DNA from: an uncultured Granulosicoccaceae bacterium
Lineage (GTDB): Bacteria; Pseudomonadota; Gammaproteobacteria; Granulosicoccales; Granulosicoccaceae
Reading direction: 5' to 3'
Assembly (NCBI GenBank): GCA_937922945.1
Contig: CAKZUP010000032.1
Span: 1-64,000 of the forward strand
Length of the DNA stretch: 64,000 nt
Shown here: in pieces, positions 17,217-26,416 of the stretch
Numbering within the stretch: position 1 is the stretch's first letter
Layout of the letters: each line of letters starts with the position of its first letter
Translations under genes and position numbers: made by a program
The notes under the pieces: model-generated
Databases searched by the model: none
The model's input: only the letters and a program-made list of their open reading frames with translations
Told to the model about the DNA's origin: nothing

Positions 17217-17285
17217 CGTAAAGTGGATAGTGTAAGAGAGAGTGGTTTGAACGTGGGTAGTTTAAGAGTAGATGTTTTAGAGTGA
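17213..17285 (+). repeat. Degenerate 14-16 bp repeats after the aglG stop
   Basis: Imperfect units such as GGTTAGCGTAAAGT, GGATAGTGTAAGAG, GGGTAGTTTAAGAGT and AGATGTTTTAGAGT run from the aglG stop codon to the aglA start. The first unit includes the TAG stop. Copies differ at several positions, so this is an old or weak array. The aglA GTG start is in its last copy. Confidence 0.55.
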
Positions 17286-18844
17286 ATACAACTGTGAATA
17301 CGAACAATTTGAACTGGTGGGAAACAGCGATTATCTACCAGATTTACCCGCGCTCTTTTCAGGATTCGAACGATGACGGTATTGGCGATTTGCCCGGTAT
17401 CACATCGAGGCTCGAGTACATAGCGAACTTGGGTGTCGACGCTATCTGGATTAGCCCCTTTTTTAAAAGCCCGCAAAAGGATTTTGGCTACGATGTTTCC
17501 GATTACTGTGATATCAATCCTGAATACGGCACCTTAAGCGATTTCGATGCCCTGCTCGCCAAAGCACACAAGCTGGGTCTTAAAGTCATGGTAGACATCG
17601 TGCCTGCGCATTGCTCTGACGAACATGTCTGGTTCGAAGAGAGCCGTCAATCCAGGGACAATCCAAAAGCCGATTGGTTTCACTGGGTTGAACCCAATCC
17701 AGATGGCACCCCACCGACCAATTGGCTATCGTTTTTTGGTGGGCCAGCCTGGTCTTGGGAACCGCTCAGGCAGCAATATTATCTGCACAATTTTCTCAGT
17801 AGCCAGCCGAACCTCAATCATGCCAACCCTGCTGTGCGTGAAGCGTTTAACGATATCGCAAGATTCTGGTTCGACCGTGGCGTCGATGGCTTTCGTATCG
17901 ATGCGGTACATACCATTAACGCAGACAGCGAACCTTATAAAAACAATCTTGCCAATCCTGAATTTGTGCCCGGTGATCTACCCCAACAACAACAGCCGTT
18001 CTTTCGCCAGTTGCACGATAGCGGGCAACTCAATCAGCCGGCCATTCAATTGTTTACAGAATCGTTCAGAGCGGTGGCAGACCATTACGGCGACCGGTAC
18101 CTGATGGGCGAATTACATGGCGATGATGCGATTAAGGCGAGCCAGACATTTACCGCGCCTGGGCGCTTGCATGCCACTTACAATTTTAACCTGCTACATT
18201 GGGTTGGTTTGGATGTAGATGGGCTTAAAGACGCCATTACCAAAGCCATTGGCGCGTTCAACGGTACGGGGCGACTGAGCTTTGCGTTTTCCAATCATGA
18301 TGTGCCGCGCAGTGCCACCAGACAGATGCTGGGTCTTGGATTACAAGAAGATCAACAACAAGCTATGCAACTTTTGTTGTTGAAGCTGGAGTCTTGTTTG
18401 ATTGGATCAACCTGTATTTATCAGGGTGAAGAGCTGGCCCTTCAAGATGTGCAAGACATACCCGTTGATAAAATGCAGGACCCTTGGGGTATAGAATTCG
18501 CGCCGGTATTTCTGGGGCGCGACACGTGCAGAACCCCCATGGTTTGGAGCGAAAATGCGCCCAACGGTGGATTTTCAAAAGCGAACAGCACCTGGCTTCC
18601 TATCGATCAACGACACTTGCAAAGAGCCGGACTCGATGAAGCTCAAAGGCCACACTCCGTCTATAACGAATTCGCCGAATTCCTGAAATGGCGAAAAAAC
18701 CAGCCTGCCCTAATGAATGAGAACACCATGAGTGAGGTTATGGGTGGGCCTAATGAAATAATTTTCGATCGCATATCTGAGCAACAAACCCTTCGTTGTC
18801 TCTTTGACTTTGAATCGCTTACAGCCACCTTTACGACCAAATAA
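17282..18844 (+). CDS. aglA: GH13 alpha-glucosidase (AglA-like)
   Basis: The GTG at 17282 gives 520 residues with no signal peptide, so the enzyme is cytoplasmic. The (beta/alpha)8 barrel of family GH13 is complete. [15 protein letters not shown] opens it. DGFRIDAVH carries the nucleophile Asp207, LMGELHG carries the acid/base Glu277, and FSNHDVPR carries Asp340. The fit is to alpha-glucosidases/oligo-1,6-glucosidases that split imported alpha-glucosides to glucose. The position between the permease and ATPase genes is the standard agl order. Initiation is probably coupled or weak, because it starts in a repeat array with no clear binding site. Confidence 0.94.
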   Translation: MNTTVNTNNLNWWETAIIYQIYPRSFQDSNDDGIGDLPGITSRLEYIANLGVDAIWISPFFKSPQKDFGYDVSDYCDINPEYGTLSDFDALLAKAHKLGLKVMVDIVPAHCSDEHVWFEESRQSRDNPKADWFHWVEPNPDGTPPTNWLSFFGGPAWSWEPLRQQYYLHNFLSSQPNLNHANPAVREAFNDIARFWFDRGVDGFRIDAVHTINADSEPYKNNLANPEFVPGDLPQQQQPFFRQLHDSGQLNQPAIQLFTESFRAVADHYGDRYLMGELHGDDAIKASQTFTAPGRLHATYNFNLLHWVGLDVDGLKDAITKAIGAFNGTGRLSFAFSNHDVPRSATRQMLGLGLQEDQQQAMQLLLLKLESCLIGSTCIYQGEELALQDVQDIPVDKMQDPWGIEFAPVFLGRDTCRTPMVWSENAPNGGFSKANSTWLPIDQRHLQRAGLDEAQRPHSVYNEFAEFLKWRKNQPALMNENTMSEVMGGPNEIIFDRISEQQTLRCLFDFESLTATFTTK

Positions 18845-18860
18845 GAGGCTTAATAAGAGG
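18838..18860 (+). repeat. Short tandem repeat across the aglA stop
   Basis: AATAAGAGG occurs at 18840-18848 and 18853-18861, a 13-base period. The first copy contains the aglA TAA stop. The second supplies the AGAGG-type ribosome binding site for aglK at 18868, so the duplication may have created or strengthened that site. Confidence 0.6.
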
Positions 18861-18867
18861 AAAAACA

Positions 18868-19923
18868 ATGGCCAAAGTTGAACTCAAAAAGGTGAATAAG
18901 TCTTTTGGTAACGTACACGTTATCCGGGACATTGATTTAGAAATTGAAAACGGCGAATTTGTGGTATTTGTCGGACCATCTGGTTGCGGTAAGTCCACAT
19001 TGCTTCGTTTAATAGCCGGGCTGGAGAACTTATCCAGCGGCGTTATTTCCATTGCCGATAGGCAAGTGATGGATTTGCCCCCGTCCAAGCGCGGCATCGC
19101 AATGGTGTTCCAGTCGTATGCGCTTTACCCGCACATGACCGTATTCAACAACATGGCGTTTTCGCTCGATTTACAGGGTGTGACCAAAGCTGAAATCCAT
19201 CAACGGGTTGAAGCCGCCGCTAAAATTCTACAAATGGAACATCTACTCGATCGCCGCCCTGCTGCACTCTCGGGTGGTCAGCGTCAACGCGTCGCAATCG
19301 GTCGTGCCATTGTGCGGAACCCGGATGTTTTCCTGTTCGATGAGCCACTTTCAAACCTCGATGCTGCACTACGGCACGACACCCGCGTAGAAATTGCGAA
19401 ACTGCATACACAGTTGGGCGCGACAACCATTTACGTTACCCACGATCAGGTTGAAGCGATGACGCTGGCAGACAAGATCGTTGTGCTCAAAGACGGTGAG
19501 GTTATGCAAGTGGGTTCACCAATGGAGCTGTTTAATTTTCCCGCCAATGAGTTTGTGGCAGGCTTTCTGGGTTCGCCAAAAATGAATTTCTTCAAAGGCG
19601 TTCTGGTCAACGGGTCGGGCACTGATACAGGCCAGTTCGAAGGCGATAGTTTACAGGCCACGAATGTCAGATTGGTTGGTAGCAGCAAGCCCAATGGCGC
19701 CGAAGTAACATTGGGCATTCGGCCTCAGCACCTGGTGGTAGATCCTGCAGGACAACTCAAGGGCACTGCCACTCTGGTTGAAAGATTAGGTACGGAAACC
19801 GTTATTGAGTTGGTTAACGGCGTCGGCACGCGGTTTCGTTGCGCATCGCCTGAGAGTCTGGATATTGAGGCTGGGCAGGAGGTGAGTTTTTCGTTTAACT
19901 CAACAGATGCCCATATATTCTAG
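18868..19923 (+). CDS. aglK: Sugar ABC transporter ATP-binding protein AglK (MalK/UgpC type)
   Basis: A 351-residue ATPase. Walker A is GPSGCGKST (36-44), the ABC signature [14 protein letters not shown] starts at 134, Walker B FLFDEP ends at 160, and the switch His is in [12 protein letters not shown]-terminal TOBE/MalK-type regulatory domain follows, from about residue 235 (LGIRPQHL). It energises AglF/AglG uptake. It is last in the operon and converges on the livF gene, whose stop is only 8 bases away, with no recognisable terminator between them. Confidence 0.95.
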   Translation: MAKVELKKVNKSFGNVHVIRDIDLEIENGEFVVFVGPSGCGKSTLLRLIAGLENLSSGVISIADRQVMDLPPSKRGIAMVFQSYALYPHMTVFNNMAFSLDLQGVTKAEIHQRVEAAAKILQMEHLLDRRPAALSGGQRQRVAIGRAIVRNPDVFLFDEPLSNLDAALRHDTRVEIAKLHTQLGATTIYVTHDQVEAMTLADKIVVLKDGEVMQVGSPMELFNFPANEFVAGFLGSPKMNFFKGVLVNGSGTDTGQFEGDSLQATNVRLVGSSKPNGAEVTLGIRPQHLVVDPAGQLKGTATLVERLGTETVIELVNGVGTRFRCASPESLDIEAGQEVSFSFNSTDAHIF

Positions 19924-19931
19924 GCTGAACG

Positions 19932-20633
19932 CTACAGGTGCAAGTATTGCTCAACGGTTGTGCGGTTGGATTTAAAGTCGTTTGCATTGCCACGCCAAAC
20001 TACCTCACCTTTTTCCAGTACAAAATAGTGGTCAGAAATTGCTGAGAGTTCATCGAGGTTTTTATCGATCAACAGTATCGATAAGCCCTCTTGCTTAAGC
20101 CGAGCCAGCATGCTCCAGATTTCTTCGCGTATCAATGGTGCAAGCCCTTCCGTGGCTTCATCGAGAACCAGTACGCTTGGATTGGTCATTAGCGCACGAC
20201 CAATGGCCAGCATCTGTTGCTCACCACCTGATAATTGAAAACCCATATTGAGGCGACGCTCACCCAGTCGAGGGAATGCATCGTAGATTTTCTCTTCGCT
20301 CCAACCATTTTTAACCGCTCGCGCTGTTGCGCAGAGATTCTCGCTGACACTTAACGAAGGAAATATTTGTCGACCTTCAGGCACAAGCCCTACTCCTGCT
20401 TGTGCAACGCTATATGGCGGCGCACCGGTGATGTCTTGATGCCGAATGGCAATGCGACCATCGGTTGGTTTTAACAAACCCATTATGCAGCGTACGGTGG
20501 TGGTTTTACCCATGCCGTTACGTCCCATCAAGGTACTGACTTGTCCTTCGGCAATGTCCAGAGTGACACCAAAAAGCACGTTGGCGCTACCATAGCCTGC
20601 GTGCAAGTTATTAATGCTTAATAGCGAACTCAT
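19932..20633 (-). CDS. livF: Branched-chain-type ABC transporter ATPase LivF
   Basis: The frame opens at 20723, but the upstream 30 residues lie inside livG. I start at ATG 20633, one base past the livG stop, giving 234 residues. Walker A reads GRNGMGKTT, the signature LSGGEQQMLAIGRAL, and Walker B LVLDEATEGLAP, all typical of LivF. It is last in the seven-gene operon that begins with the cupin at 26320. With LivG it powers the LivHM permease. HAAT/Liv family transporters import amino acids, urea, amides or aromatic acids. Confidence 0.94.
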   Translation of the reverse strand: MSSLLSINNLHAGYGSANVLFGVTLDIAEGQVSTLMGRNGMGKTTTVRCIMGLLKPTDGRIAIRHQDITGAPPYSVAQAGVGLVPEGRQIFPSLSVSENLCATARAVKNGWSEEKIYDAFPRLGERRLNMGFQLSGGEQQMLAIGRALMTNPSVLVLDEATEGLAPLIREEIWSMLARLKQEGLSILLIDKNLDELSAISDHYFVLEKGEVVWRGNANDFKSNRTTVEQYLHL

Positions 20634-20634
20634 C

Positions 20635-21381
20635 TCATTGACTGCCTTCGCCCAGATAAGCCGCTCGTGCGGCAGGGTCTGCGCGCACGGCTTCCGGCGA
20701 ACCGCTAACGACAATCTTGCCATCGACTAACACTGAGACAACATCAGCCAATTTAAAAATCGCGTTCATATCATGCTCAACTAACAGCATCGGCATGCTA
20801 CGGCGTAACTCCAATAGCAATGACACGAGCGCTGCACTCTCCACCCGGCCCAAGCCTGCCATGGGTTCATCGAGCAATAAAAACTGAGGCTTGCCGGCGA
20901 GCGCGATACCCAATTCCAATAACCGGCGCTCCCCATGTGATAACTCAGCGGCGATGACATCTGCACGATCTTCCAGGCCAACACGCTCCAGGGCATTACT
21001 GGCCGCGCTATTTAACGTCGACTCGCGAGCAGCATTCGCGAAAAACCGCATGCTCGAACCTGATTTGGATTGTGCCGCAATCGCAAGATTCTCCAACACA
21101 CTGAAACTGGGTAGCACCGACGTTATCTGAAATGTACGGCCTAACCCTGCTTGTACGCGCTGTGGTACGCCCATGTTAGTGATATCTTGCCCGGATAATT
21201 TAATGGCGCCTGAGTCGGGTTTCAACATTCCGGATATTTGATGTATTAACGTTGTTTTTCCCGCACCATTAGGCCCGATGACCGCATGGCACTCATTATC
21301 GGCAATGCTTATGCAGATATCGTTACTGACGTTTATCGCGCCAAACTTTTTGTTCAGGTGCAATATCTCAAGTGTGCTCAT
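20635..21381 (-). CDS. livG: Branched-chain-type ABC transporter ATPase LivG
   Basis: A 248-residue ATPase with Walker A GPNGAGKTT, signature LSHGERRLLELGIAL and Walker B FLLLDEPMAGLG. The HGERR version of the signature and the C-terminal AAYLGEG are usual for LivG. The start overlaps the end of livM by 4 bases, indicating coupled translation. Confidence 0.95.
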   Translation of the reverse strand: MSTLEILHLNKKFGAINVSNDICISIADNECHAVIGPNGAGKTTLIHQISGMLKPDSGAIKLSGQDITNMGVPQRVQAGLGRTFQITSVLPSFSVLENLAIAAQSKSGSSMRFFANAARESTLNSAASNALERVGLEDRADVIAAELSHGERRLLELGIALAGKPQFLLLDEPMAGLGRVESAALVSLLLELRRSMPMLLVEHDMNAIFKLADVVSVLVDGKIVVSGSPEAVRADPAARAAYLGEGSQ

Positions 21382-22328
21382 GCCACTTGATTCCCTCTAC
21401 GCTTGGAGGTCAGCAGATCACTTAACCCGCCCTTGGCGAACAACACCATGAATACCAATAGCGGACCGTATATCAAGCGCCATTCGTGTATGAACGAACC
21501 CAGTAGTTCTTCAACAATGACTAGAAAAAATGCTCCCAGAATAGCGCCATTGCGCGTGGCTAAACCACCGAGCACGACAACCACGATCAAGTCGCCTGAA
21601 CGCTGCCATGCCGCCAAAGCTGGGCTGACGAACTCTGCATGTTGCATCACCAATAAACCCGATACACCTGCAATCATTGCAGCAATAACGTAAGCGACCA
21701 ATCGATAGCGCGTTACGGAGTAACCCATTACTTCCGTGCGCTCCGGGTTATCCCGTGCAGCCCTTAGCACACGACCAAAGCGTGATTGACTCATACGATT
21801 CACAAACCACCATGAAGCTAACAAAGTGCCTAGCACGATAAAGTACAGCCCATTGCCTTTTTGCACGACATTGCTGCCGAATAAGGTAGCCAGAGACCAT
21901 AAGGTCAAGCCGTCGTCACCGCCATAGGCGGCAAGTGAGGTTAATGTAAAATAGGCCATCTGGCCGAAGGCGAGCGTTATCATCAGGAAATAGACACCGG
22001 TGGTTCGCAATGCCAGACTGCCTGTTATTAGCGCCACAAAACCGGTTAATGCAAGCGTGATAAGTAAAAGTACCAGAATATTCTCTATCCCACTTTGCAG
22101 TGCAATTGCAGCGGCATAAGCGCCCAGCGCCACAAACGCTGCGTGACCCAGGCTCACCAATCCACCGTGGCCAATGAGTAAGTCCAGAGAAATCGCTGCG
22201 ATAGCCAGCAGCATCGCTTTAATAATCAGCCCGGTTAGATAGCCTTGCCCGATAAGCGGGAGTGCGAAGGGCATGGCAAGCAACGTTAAAAAAATCAGCA
22301 AGCCAAGTATCAGCGAACGATCCATCAC
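21378..22328 (-). CDS. livM: Branched-chain-type ABC transporter permease LivM
   Basis: A 316-residue inner-membrane permease with about 9 to 10 helices. The family segments LLIGHGGLVSLGHAAFVALGAYAAA and VVLGGLATRNGAILGAFFLV are clear, and the EAA-like region VLRAARDNPERTEVMGYSVTRYRL is present. It overlaps both neighbours by 4 bases. Confidence 0.95.
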   Translation of the reverse strand: MMDRSLILGLLIFLTLLAMPFALPLIGQGYLTGLIIKAMLLAIAAISLDLLIGHGGLVSLGHAAFVALGAYAAAIALQSGIENILVLLLITLALTGFVALITGSLALRTTGVYFLMITLAFGQMAYFTLTSLAAYGGDDGLTLWSLATLFGSNVVQKGNGLYFIVLGTLLASWWFVNRMSQSRFGRVLRAARDNPERTEVMGYSVTRYRLVAYVIAAMIAGVSGLLVMQHAEFVSPALAAWQRSGDLIVVVVLGGLATRNGAILGAFFLVIVEELLGSFIHEWRLIYGPLLVFMVLFAKGGLSDLLTSKRRGNQVA

Positions 22329-23251
22329 GCAACACCTTTTGCTGGCAATAATCCACGTGGTCTGAATATAAGAATAGCCGCCATTAGCACATAGATCAGC
22401 ATCGATGCCAACGCCGGACCAATCTGATTGGCAAAAGAAGGATTAAATACAAACGACAGTATTTCGGTTGCCAGGCTGCGCCCTAATGTATCGATAAGGC
22501 CGACAAGTAGCGCTGCTATAAAGGCACCACCTACTGAACCTATGCCACCGATGATAATCACCACAAACGCCACAATGAGCATATTGTCGCCCATGCCAGG
22601 CTCTACCGCATAGATGGGTGCCGCTATCACCCCGGCAAATCCTGCCAGCATCGCTCCGACACCAAATACAATCATAAAAAGGCGTTGAATATTAACGCCT
22701 AGTGCAGACACCATTTCCGGTGTGGTTGCTCCTGCTCTGATTAACATACCAATGCGTGTATAGCTGACGGTTATAAAGAGCCCGATAGCAACCAACAAGC
22801 CAACGCCTATAGTGACCAATCGATAAATGGGGTACTTCAGTTGCTCGGTGAGCTGTATGGAACCTGCCAGAAATTCTGGCAATGCAATCGATAGCGTGGT
22901 GGGTCCAAATACCACTTTAGCCAACTCGTTAAGAAAAATAATAATACCGAAGGTGGCCAATACCTGGTCGAGGTGACTTCGTGTGTACAGGTGACGAAAT
23001 ACAAAAAACTCCAGCAACAAACCGAATGCCAATGCACACAGTAGAGAGAGCAACACAGAAAGCATGAAGTTACCGGTGAGTCCGGTAAACGCAAATAAAA
23101 GATAGGCGCCAACCATGTATTGCACGCCATGGGCAAGGTTGATAAAGCCCATTACACCAAATACAAGGGTTAGCCCTGCGGAGATAAGGAACAGCAACAT
23201 ACCGTATTGCAAGCCATTAAGACACAGGATTAATAGCAGCGTTGTTGACAT
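22325..23251 (-). CDS. livH: Branched-chain-type ABC transporter permease LivH
   Basis: A 308-residue permease. The opening LNGLQYGMLLFLISAGLTLVFG with VMGFINLAHG is the standard LivH N-terminus. It has about 8 helices, with VVIIIGGIGSVGGAFIAALLVG near the end. It overlaps livM by 4 bases. The 103 bases before it contain a perfect hairpin that separates it from the binding-protein gene. Confidence 0.95.
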   Translation of the reverse strand: MSTTLLLILCLNGLQYGMLLFLISAGLTLVFGVMGFINLAHGVQYMVGAYLLFAFTGLTGNFMLSVLLSLLCALAFGLLLEFFVFRHLYTRSHLDQVLATFGIIIFLNELAKVVFGPTTLSIALPEFLAGSIQLTEQLKYPIYRLVTIGVGLLVAIGLFITVSYTRIGMLIRAGATTPEMVSALGVNIQRLFMIVFGVGAMLAGFAGVIAAPIYAVEPGMGDNMLIVAFVVIIIGGIGSVGGAFIAALLVGLIDTLGRSLATEILSFVFNPSFANQIGPALASMLIYVLMAAILIFRPRGLLPAKGVA

Positions 23252-23278
23252 GTTAGAGGTGTTTAAAAGTAGTGTTAC

Positions 23279-23303
23279 GGGTCAGCCAGAGCGTGGCTGA
23301 CCC
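23279..23303 (-). terminator. Hairpin between Liv binding-protein gene and livH
   Basis: GGGTCAGCCA (23279-23288) and TGGCTGACCC (23294-23303) form a perfect 10-bp stem with a 5-base loop. In the minus-strand transcript it lies about 50 bases after the binding-protein stop. The bases that follow on that strand are not a clean T-tract, so it is more likely an mRNA-protecting or partly terminating hairpin than a full stop. Confidence 0.75.
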
Positions 23304-23354
23304 ACGTAGCTAATGCTATTTCAACGATATAAGCTTAATGACAACTTCAGCCAA

Positions 23355-24521
23355 TTACATCTTGCATTGTTCGTGGAAACTGTCGGCGTAGTCTTCTGCC
23401 AAGGTACGAACGAACGATGTATGGTATTTGCCATCGTCGCGCTTAACTACGTTTAACATATGAAAATCCTGAACAGGATAATGGTTGTTGTTGAACGCAA
23501 AATCTCCTCGCAATGACTCGAAATCGGCTGCTTTCAATGCAGCACGAACGGCGTCTTTATCACTTAGGTCGTCAACCTTTGATACAGCGCTATCGATCAG
23601 ACTAGCGGTATCGTAGGCTTGCATGGCATAGCTACCTGGTACGTATCCGTATTTGGCTTCAAATGCTTTGACAAATGCAAGGTTTGCATCGACCGGGAGA
23701 TCAGGTGCCCATGAGCCTGCCGCTAGAAAGCCGACAGCTGCATCTTTTTGTCCTGGCAATGTGGTTTCATCGGTCGTGAACACCGACATAAACTTCATGT
23801 TTTCTGAAAGCCCCGCATTGGCAAACTGATTTACCAAGCGTACACCCATGCCGCCAGGCATAAAAGCAAACACGGCATCGGCATCTGATGTTGACATGCG
23901 CGCAAGTTCAGCTGAGAAATCCTGATGGCCCAAGGGTGTGAACACTTCATCTGTCAGCTGACCTTCAAAGGTTTGCTTGAACCCATCGACGTTGTCCCGA
24001 CCAGCTTGATAATTGGGAACCAGGGCAAAGACATTCTTGAAGCCTTCGGCGTTGGCGACCATGCCACTGACTTCTGCGTTCTGGTTGTTTTGGTAAGAGG
24101 TAACAAAAAAGAACGGATTGCAATTGCTTCCAGCGAAGGTTGATGGGCCTGCATTCGGGCTAATAAGAAACGTTTTTGATTGTACAACGGGTTTAAAGAT
24201 CGCTTGCAGCATATTGGAGAACACGGTACCCACGACAAAGTCGACTTCATTTTTCTCAACCAGTGATGTGGCTTTGAGTAACGCGACATCGGGCTTGAGC
24301 TCATCGTCTTCGATAATCAGCTCAACCTTCTGGCCGCCAAGCATGCCGCCCTTTTCTTCTAATGCGAGTTGAAAACCATCAACAATTTGCTGACCGAGTG
24401 CAGCAGGTGGGCCAGAGAGCGTGACTACCATGCCAATTTTGAGATCTTCAGCCAACGCTGCACTGCTGATGAACGTTGCAAACAGCGCGCTTGCAATGGT
24501 GGTTTTAATAAGTTGTTGCAC
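23355..24521 (-). CDS. Liv-type ABC transporter substrate-binding protein
   Basis: A 388-residue periplasmic protein of the Peripla_BP_6 (Leu/Ile/Val-binding) family. A signal peptide ends at ALA near residue 24, and the mature start EDLKIGMVVTLSGPPAALGQQ is typical. Later segments DFVVGTVFSNMLQAI and YAMQAYDTASLI fit the two-lobe fold. Two Cys residues (near 153 and 386) could form a disulfide. The upstream FAD monooxygenase and cupin suggest the ligand may be an aromatic or similar compound rather than a branched-chain amino acid; this is inference. Confidence 0.92.
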   Translation of the reverse strand: MQQLIKTTIASALFATFISSAALAEDLKIGMVVTLSGPPAALGQQIVDGFQLALEEKGGMLGGQKVELIIEDDELKPDVALLKATSLVEKNEVDFVVGTVFSNMLQAIFKPVVQSKTFLISPNAGPSTFAGSNCNPFFFVTSYQNNQNAEVSGMVANAEGFKNVFALVPNYQAGRDNVDGFKQTFEGQLTDEVFTPLGHQDFSAELARMSTSDADAVFAFMPGGMGVRLVNQFANAGLSENMKFMSVFTTDETTLPGQKDAAVGFLAAGSWAPDLPVDANLAFVKAFEAKYGYVPGSYAMQAYDTASLIDSAVSKVDDLSDKDAVRAALKAADFESLRGDFAFNNNHYPVQDFHMLNVVKRDDGKYHTSFVRTLAEDYADSFHEQCKM

Positions 24522-24617
24522 GGACGACTCCTAAAGTTGTATCTGTCATGTTAATGGTTGTCTGCGATGTCAAGACCGGCATTCGCCTGCGCAGGTTTTG
24601 TATTGCTGGCTGTAAGC

Positions 24618-25847
24618 CTACTTCTTCGCGGCAAAACCTGCCATCTTTGCGTACCCTTTGACAATAGCCTGACGCTCATCAAAGCTCAAGACTTTATCAA
24701 TATCTTCAAAGCCTGCCGGTGCACGTTTCTCGACTTCATCAATGACCCGTTCGGGACCGCCAACGCGATTATTGCGCACTACGTCACTGGTTTTGTCTAG
24801 ACGCTCTTGTTCATAGCGGTACAGCGCTTCACGAGGGTGTTCTGCTCGTGCAAGGTTGTCAGCAAGCGAGCGCGCGTCCAGAATCGCCTGAGCGGAGCCA
24901 TTTGAGCCAACGGGGTACATCGGATGAGCAGCGTCACCAAGCAAGGTTACGCGACCGTGTGTCCAACGAGGCAGCGGATCTCGGTCTGCCATCGGGTATT
25001 CGAATATCGCTGGGCTTGCGCGCACCAATGCGTCCAGATCGATGCCCGGTACGTGAAATCGTTTGGCATAGGGAAGCACTTTGGCCAACGATGCCATCCT
25101 GGACCAGCTTTCAGGGGGCGGTGGCGAGACACTGCCATCGGCCAAACGAACATTCACCACCCAGTTCATCAGTTGCTTGCCGTTTTCGATAGGGGCAATA
25201 GGATACAAAACCAATTTGCCACTGAGCCCGCCCGCTATCGCCATGGTTTCGCCGTCTTCCCATACCGGCCATTCGACTGCGCCACGCCACATCACAACGC
25301 CTTGCCAGCTTGGAGGTCCTTCATCGGGGTAGAATCGCCGTCGCCCCACGCTGTGTATGCCATCGGCACAGACCAGCACTTCGCCTCGCGCGGTATGCGA
25401 TGAACACCCATCGGATGAATCGGTGAAGTGCGCACTCACGCCAGCTTCATCCTGAACGAAGCCCGCCAGGCACAAACCGGTTTTAACCGCATCGATTCCT
25501 AATCGTTCAACCACCGCATCGAACAACAGCTTTTGTAGCCTGCCACGATGAATAGAGAATTGTGGATGTTCGTGACCCGCGTGCGTTCCGCGTAACTCAC
25601 GCCAGACTTCTTGTCCTGTGCGGGTAAGATATCGCAATTCACGGGTACGCAAACCCACTTTATCCAGGCGATCAAGCAACCCCAGTTCCGCGAGCTCAGC
25701 GATAGAGTGCGGCAATGTATTGATACCAACACCTACTTCCCTGACGTGTGCGGCCTGCTCAAACACTTGGGTTTTGATACCGCGCTGATGCAGCATGAGT
25801 GCCGTTGTTAGTCCACCAATACCGGCACCGGCAATAAGAACAGTCAC
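24618..25847 (-). CDS. FAD-dependent monooxygenase (PhzS/salicylate-hydroxylase-like)
   Basis: A 409-residue class A flavoprotein monooxygenase. The dinucleotide-binding GAGIGG is at residues 7-12. An internal VCADGIHSVGRRRF fits the DG motif, and GDAAHPMYPVGSNGSAQAILDAR is the FAD-ribityl motif in the form seen in PhzS-like enzymes. It should use NAD(P)H and O2 to hydroxylate a small ring compound. Being in one operon with a cupin and a Liv transporter suggests it acts on the imported compound. The exact substrate is open. Confidence 0.9.
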   Translation of the reverse strand: MTVLIAGAGIGGLTTALMLHQRGIKTQVFEQAAHVREVGVGINTLPHSIAELAELGLLDRLDKVGLRTRELRYLTRTGQEVWRELRGTHAGHEHPQFSIHRGRLQKLLFDAVVERLGIDAVKTGLCLAGFVQDEAGVSAHFTDSSDGCSSHTARGEVLVCADGIHSVGRRRFYPDEGPPSWQGVVMWRGAVEWPVWEDGETMAIAGGLSGKLVLYPIAPIENGKQLMNWVVNVRLADGSVSPPPPESWSRMASLAKVLPYAKRFHVPGIDLDALVRASPAIFEYPMADRDPLPRWTHGRVTLLGDAAHPMYPVGSNGSAQAILDARSLADNLARAEHPREALYRYEQERLDKTSDVVRNNRVGGPERVIDEVEKRAPAGFEDIDKVLSFDERQAIVKGYAKMAGFAAKK

Positions 25848-25852
25848 GCGTG

Positions 25853-26320
25853 CTACTCCGCTTCTTCCGGTGGTGGCAGGAAGTCTATTGCATGGGCAGC
25901 TGAGACTGCGACGACCTCAGCCGGATCGGCGGTCGGGCCTAAATTGTTTAACGCCCAGAACAGATCGTAAAGCTGCAATGAGGGAGTCACCCAGAACAGG
26001 GTTTTGATAGTGATGTCAGATTTATTGTAAATGCCATGAGGAATACCGCGCGGAAGCGTGACCAGATCGCCGGGCTCTGCCGTGTGTTCAACACCGTCGA
26101 GCAGCAGGTCGAATTTGCCTTCCAGAATATAAAGGAATTCATCCTGATCGGGATGGATATGAGGCGGAACGAAGGTATCGGGCGGCAGGCTTGCATGCCA
26201 TGAAAAACAATCGTCGGTGAGTTGTTTTGGAATATACGTCTGGCCCAGTATGTTCCAGCGAATCTGCTCCAGACTATCCTGGGACTTTATAACCCCAGCT
26301 TGCATGTCAGTGGTATCCAA
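25853..26320 (-). CDS. Cupin-domain protein, first gene of the Liv operon
   Basis: A 155-residue single cupin. The first motif PPHIHPDQDEFLYILEG provides His54, His56 and Glu61, and the second motif has LPRGIPHGIYN, so a metal site is complete. It ends 5 bases before the FAD monooxygenase gene begins. A ring-cleaving or tautomerising dioxygenase-like role would suit the context, but many small cupins only bind ligands. Function is not assigned. Confidence 0.87.
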   Translation of the reverse strand: MDTTDMQAGVIKSQDSLEQIRWNILGQTYIPKQLTDDCFSWHASLPPDTFVPPHIHPDQDEFLYILEGKFDLLLDGVEHTAEPGDLVTLPRGIPHGIYNKSDITIKTLFWVTPSLQLYDLFWALNNLGPTADPAEVVAVSAAHAIDFLPPPEEAE

Positions 26321-26350
26321 AAATTGTCTCCCGGTTGTTTATGGCCTATG

Positions 26351-26376
26351 GCGTAATAAATTAGCGTCATAAATTA
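26351..26376. repeat. 13-bp tandem duplication
   Basis: GCGTAATAAATTA (26351-26363) is followed at once by GCGTCATAAATTA (26364-26376), one mismatch. It lies in the short gap between the cupin start and the puuD stop, so it may overlap the promoter of the Liv operon. Confidence 0.75.
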
Positions 26377-26416
26377 TTGTTCAATTCATGCTGGACGATG
26401 CTCCGTATACGCATCG

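Noticed and set aside
17625..18104. Second frame inside aglA
   Set aside because: The GH13 catalytic residues are all in the other frame.
24924..25403. Plus-strand 159-residue frame opposite the FAD monooxygenase
   Set aside because: The opposite strand carries an unambiguous monooxygenase; this frame has no motif.
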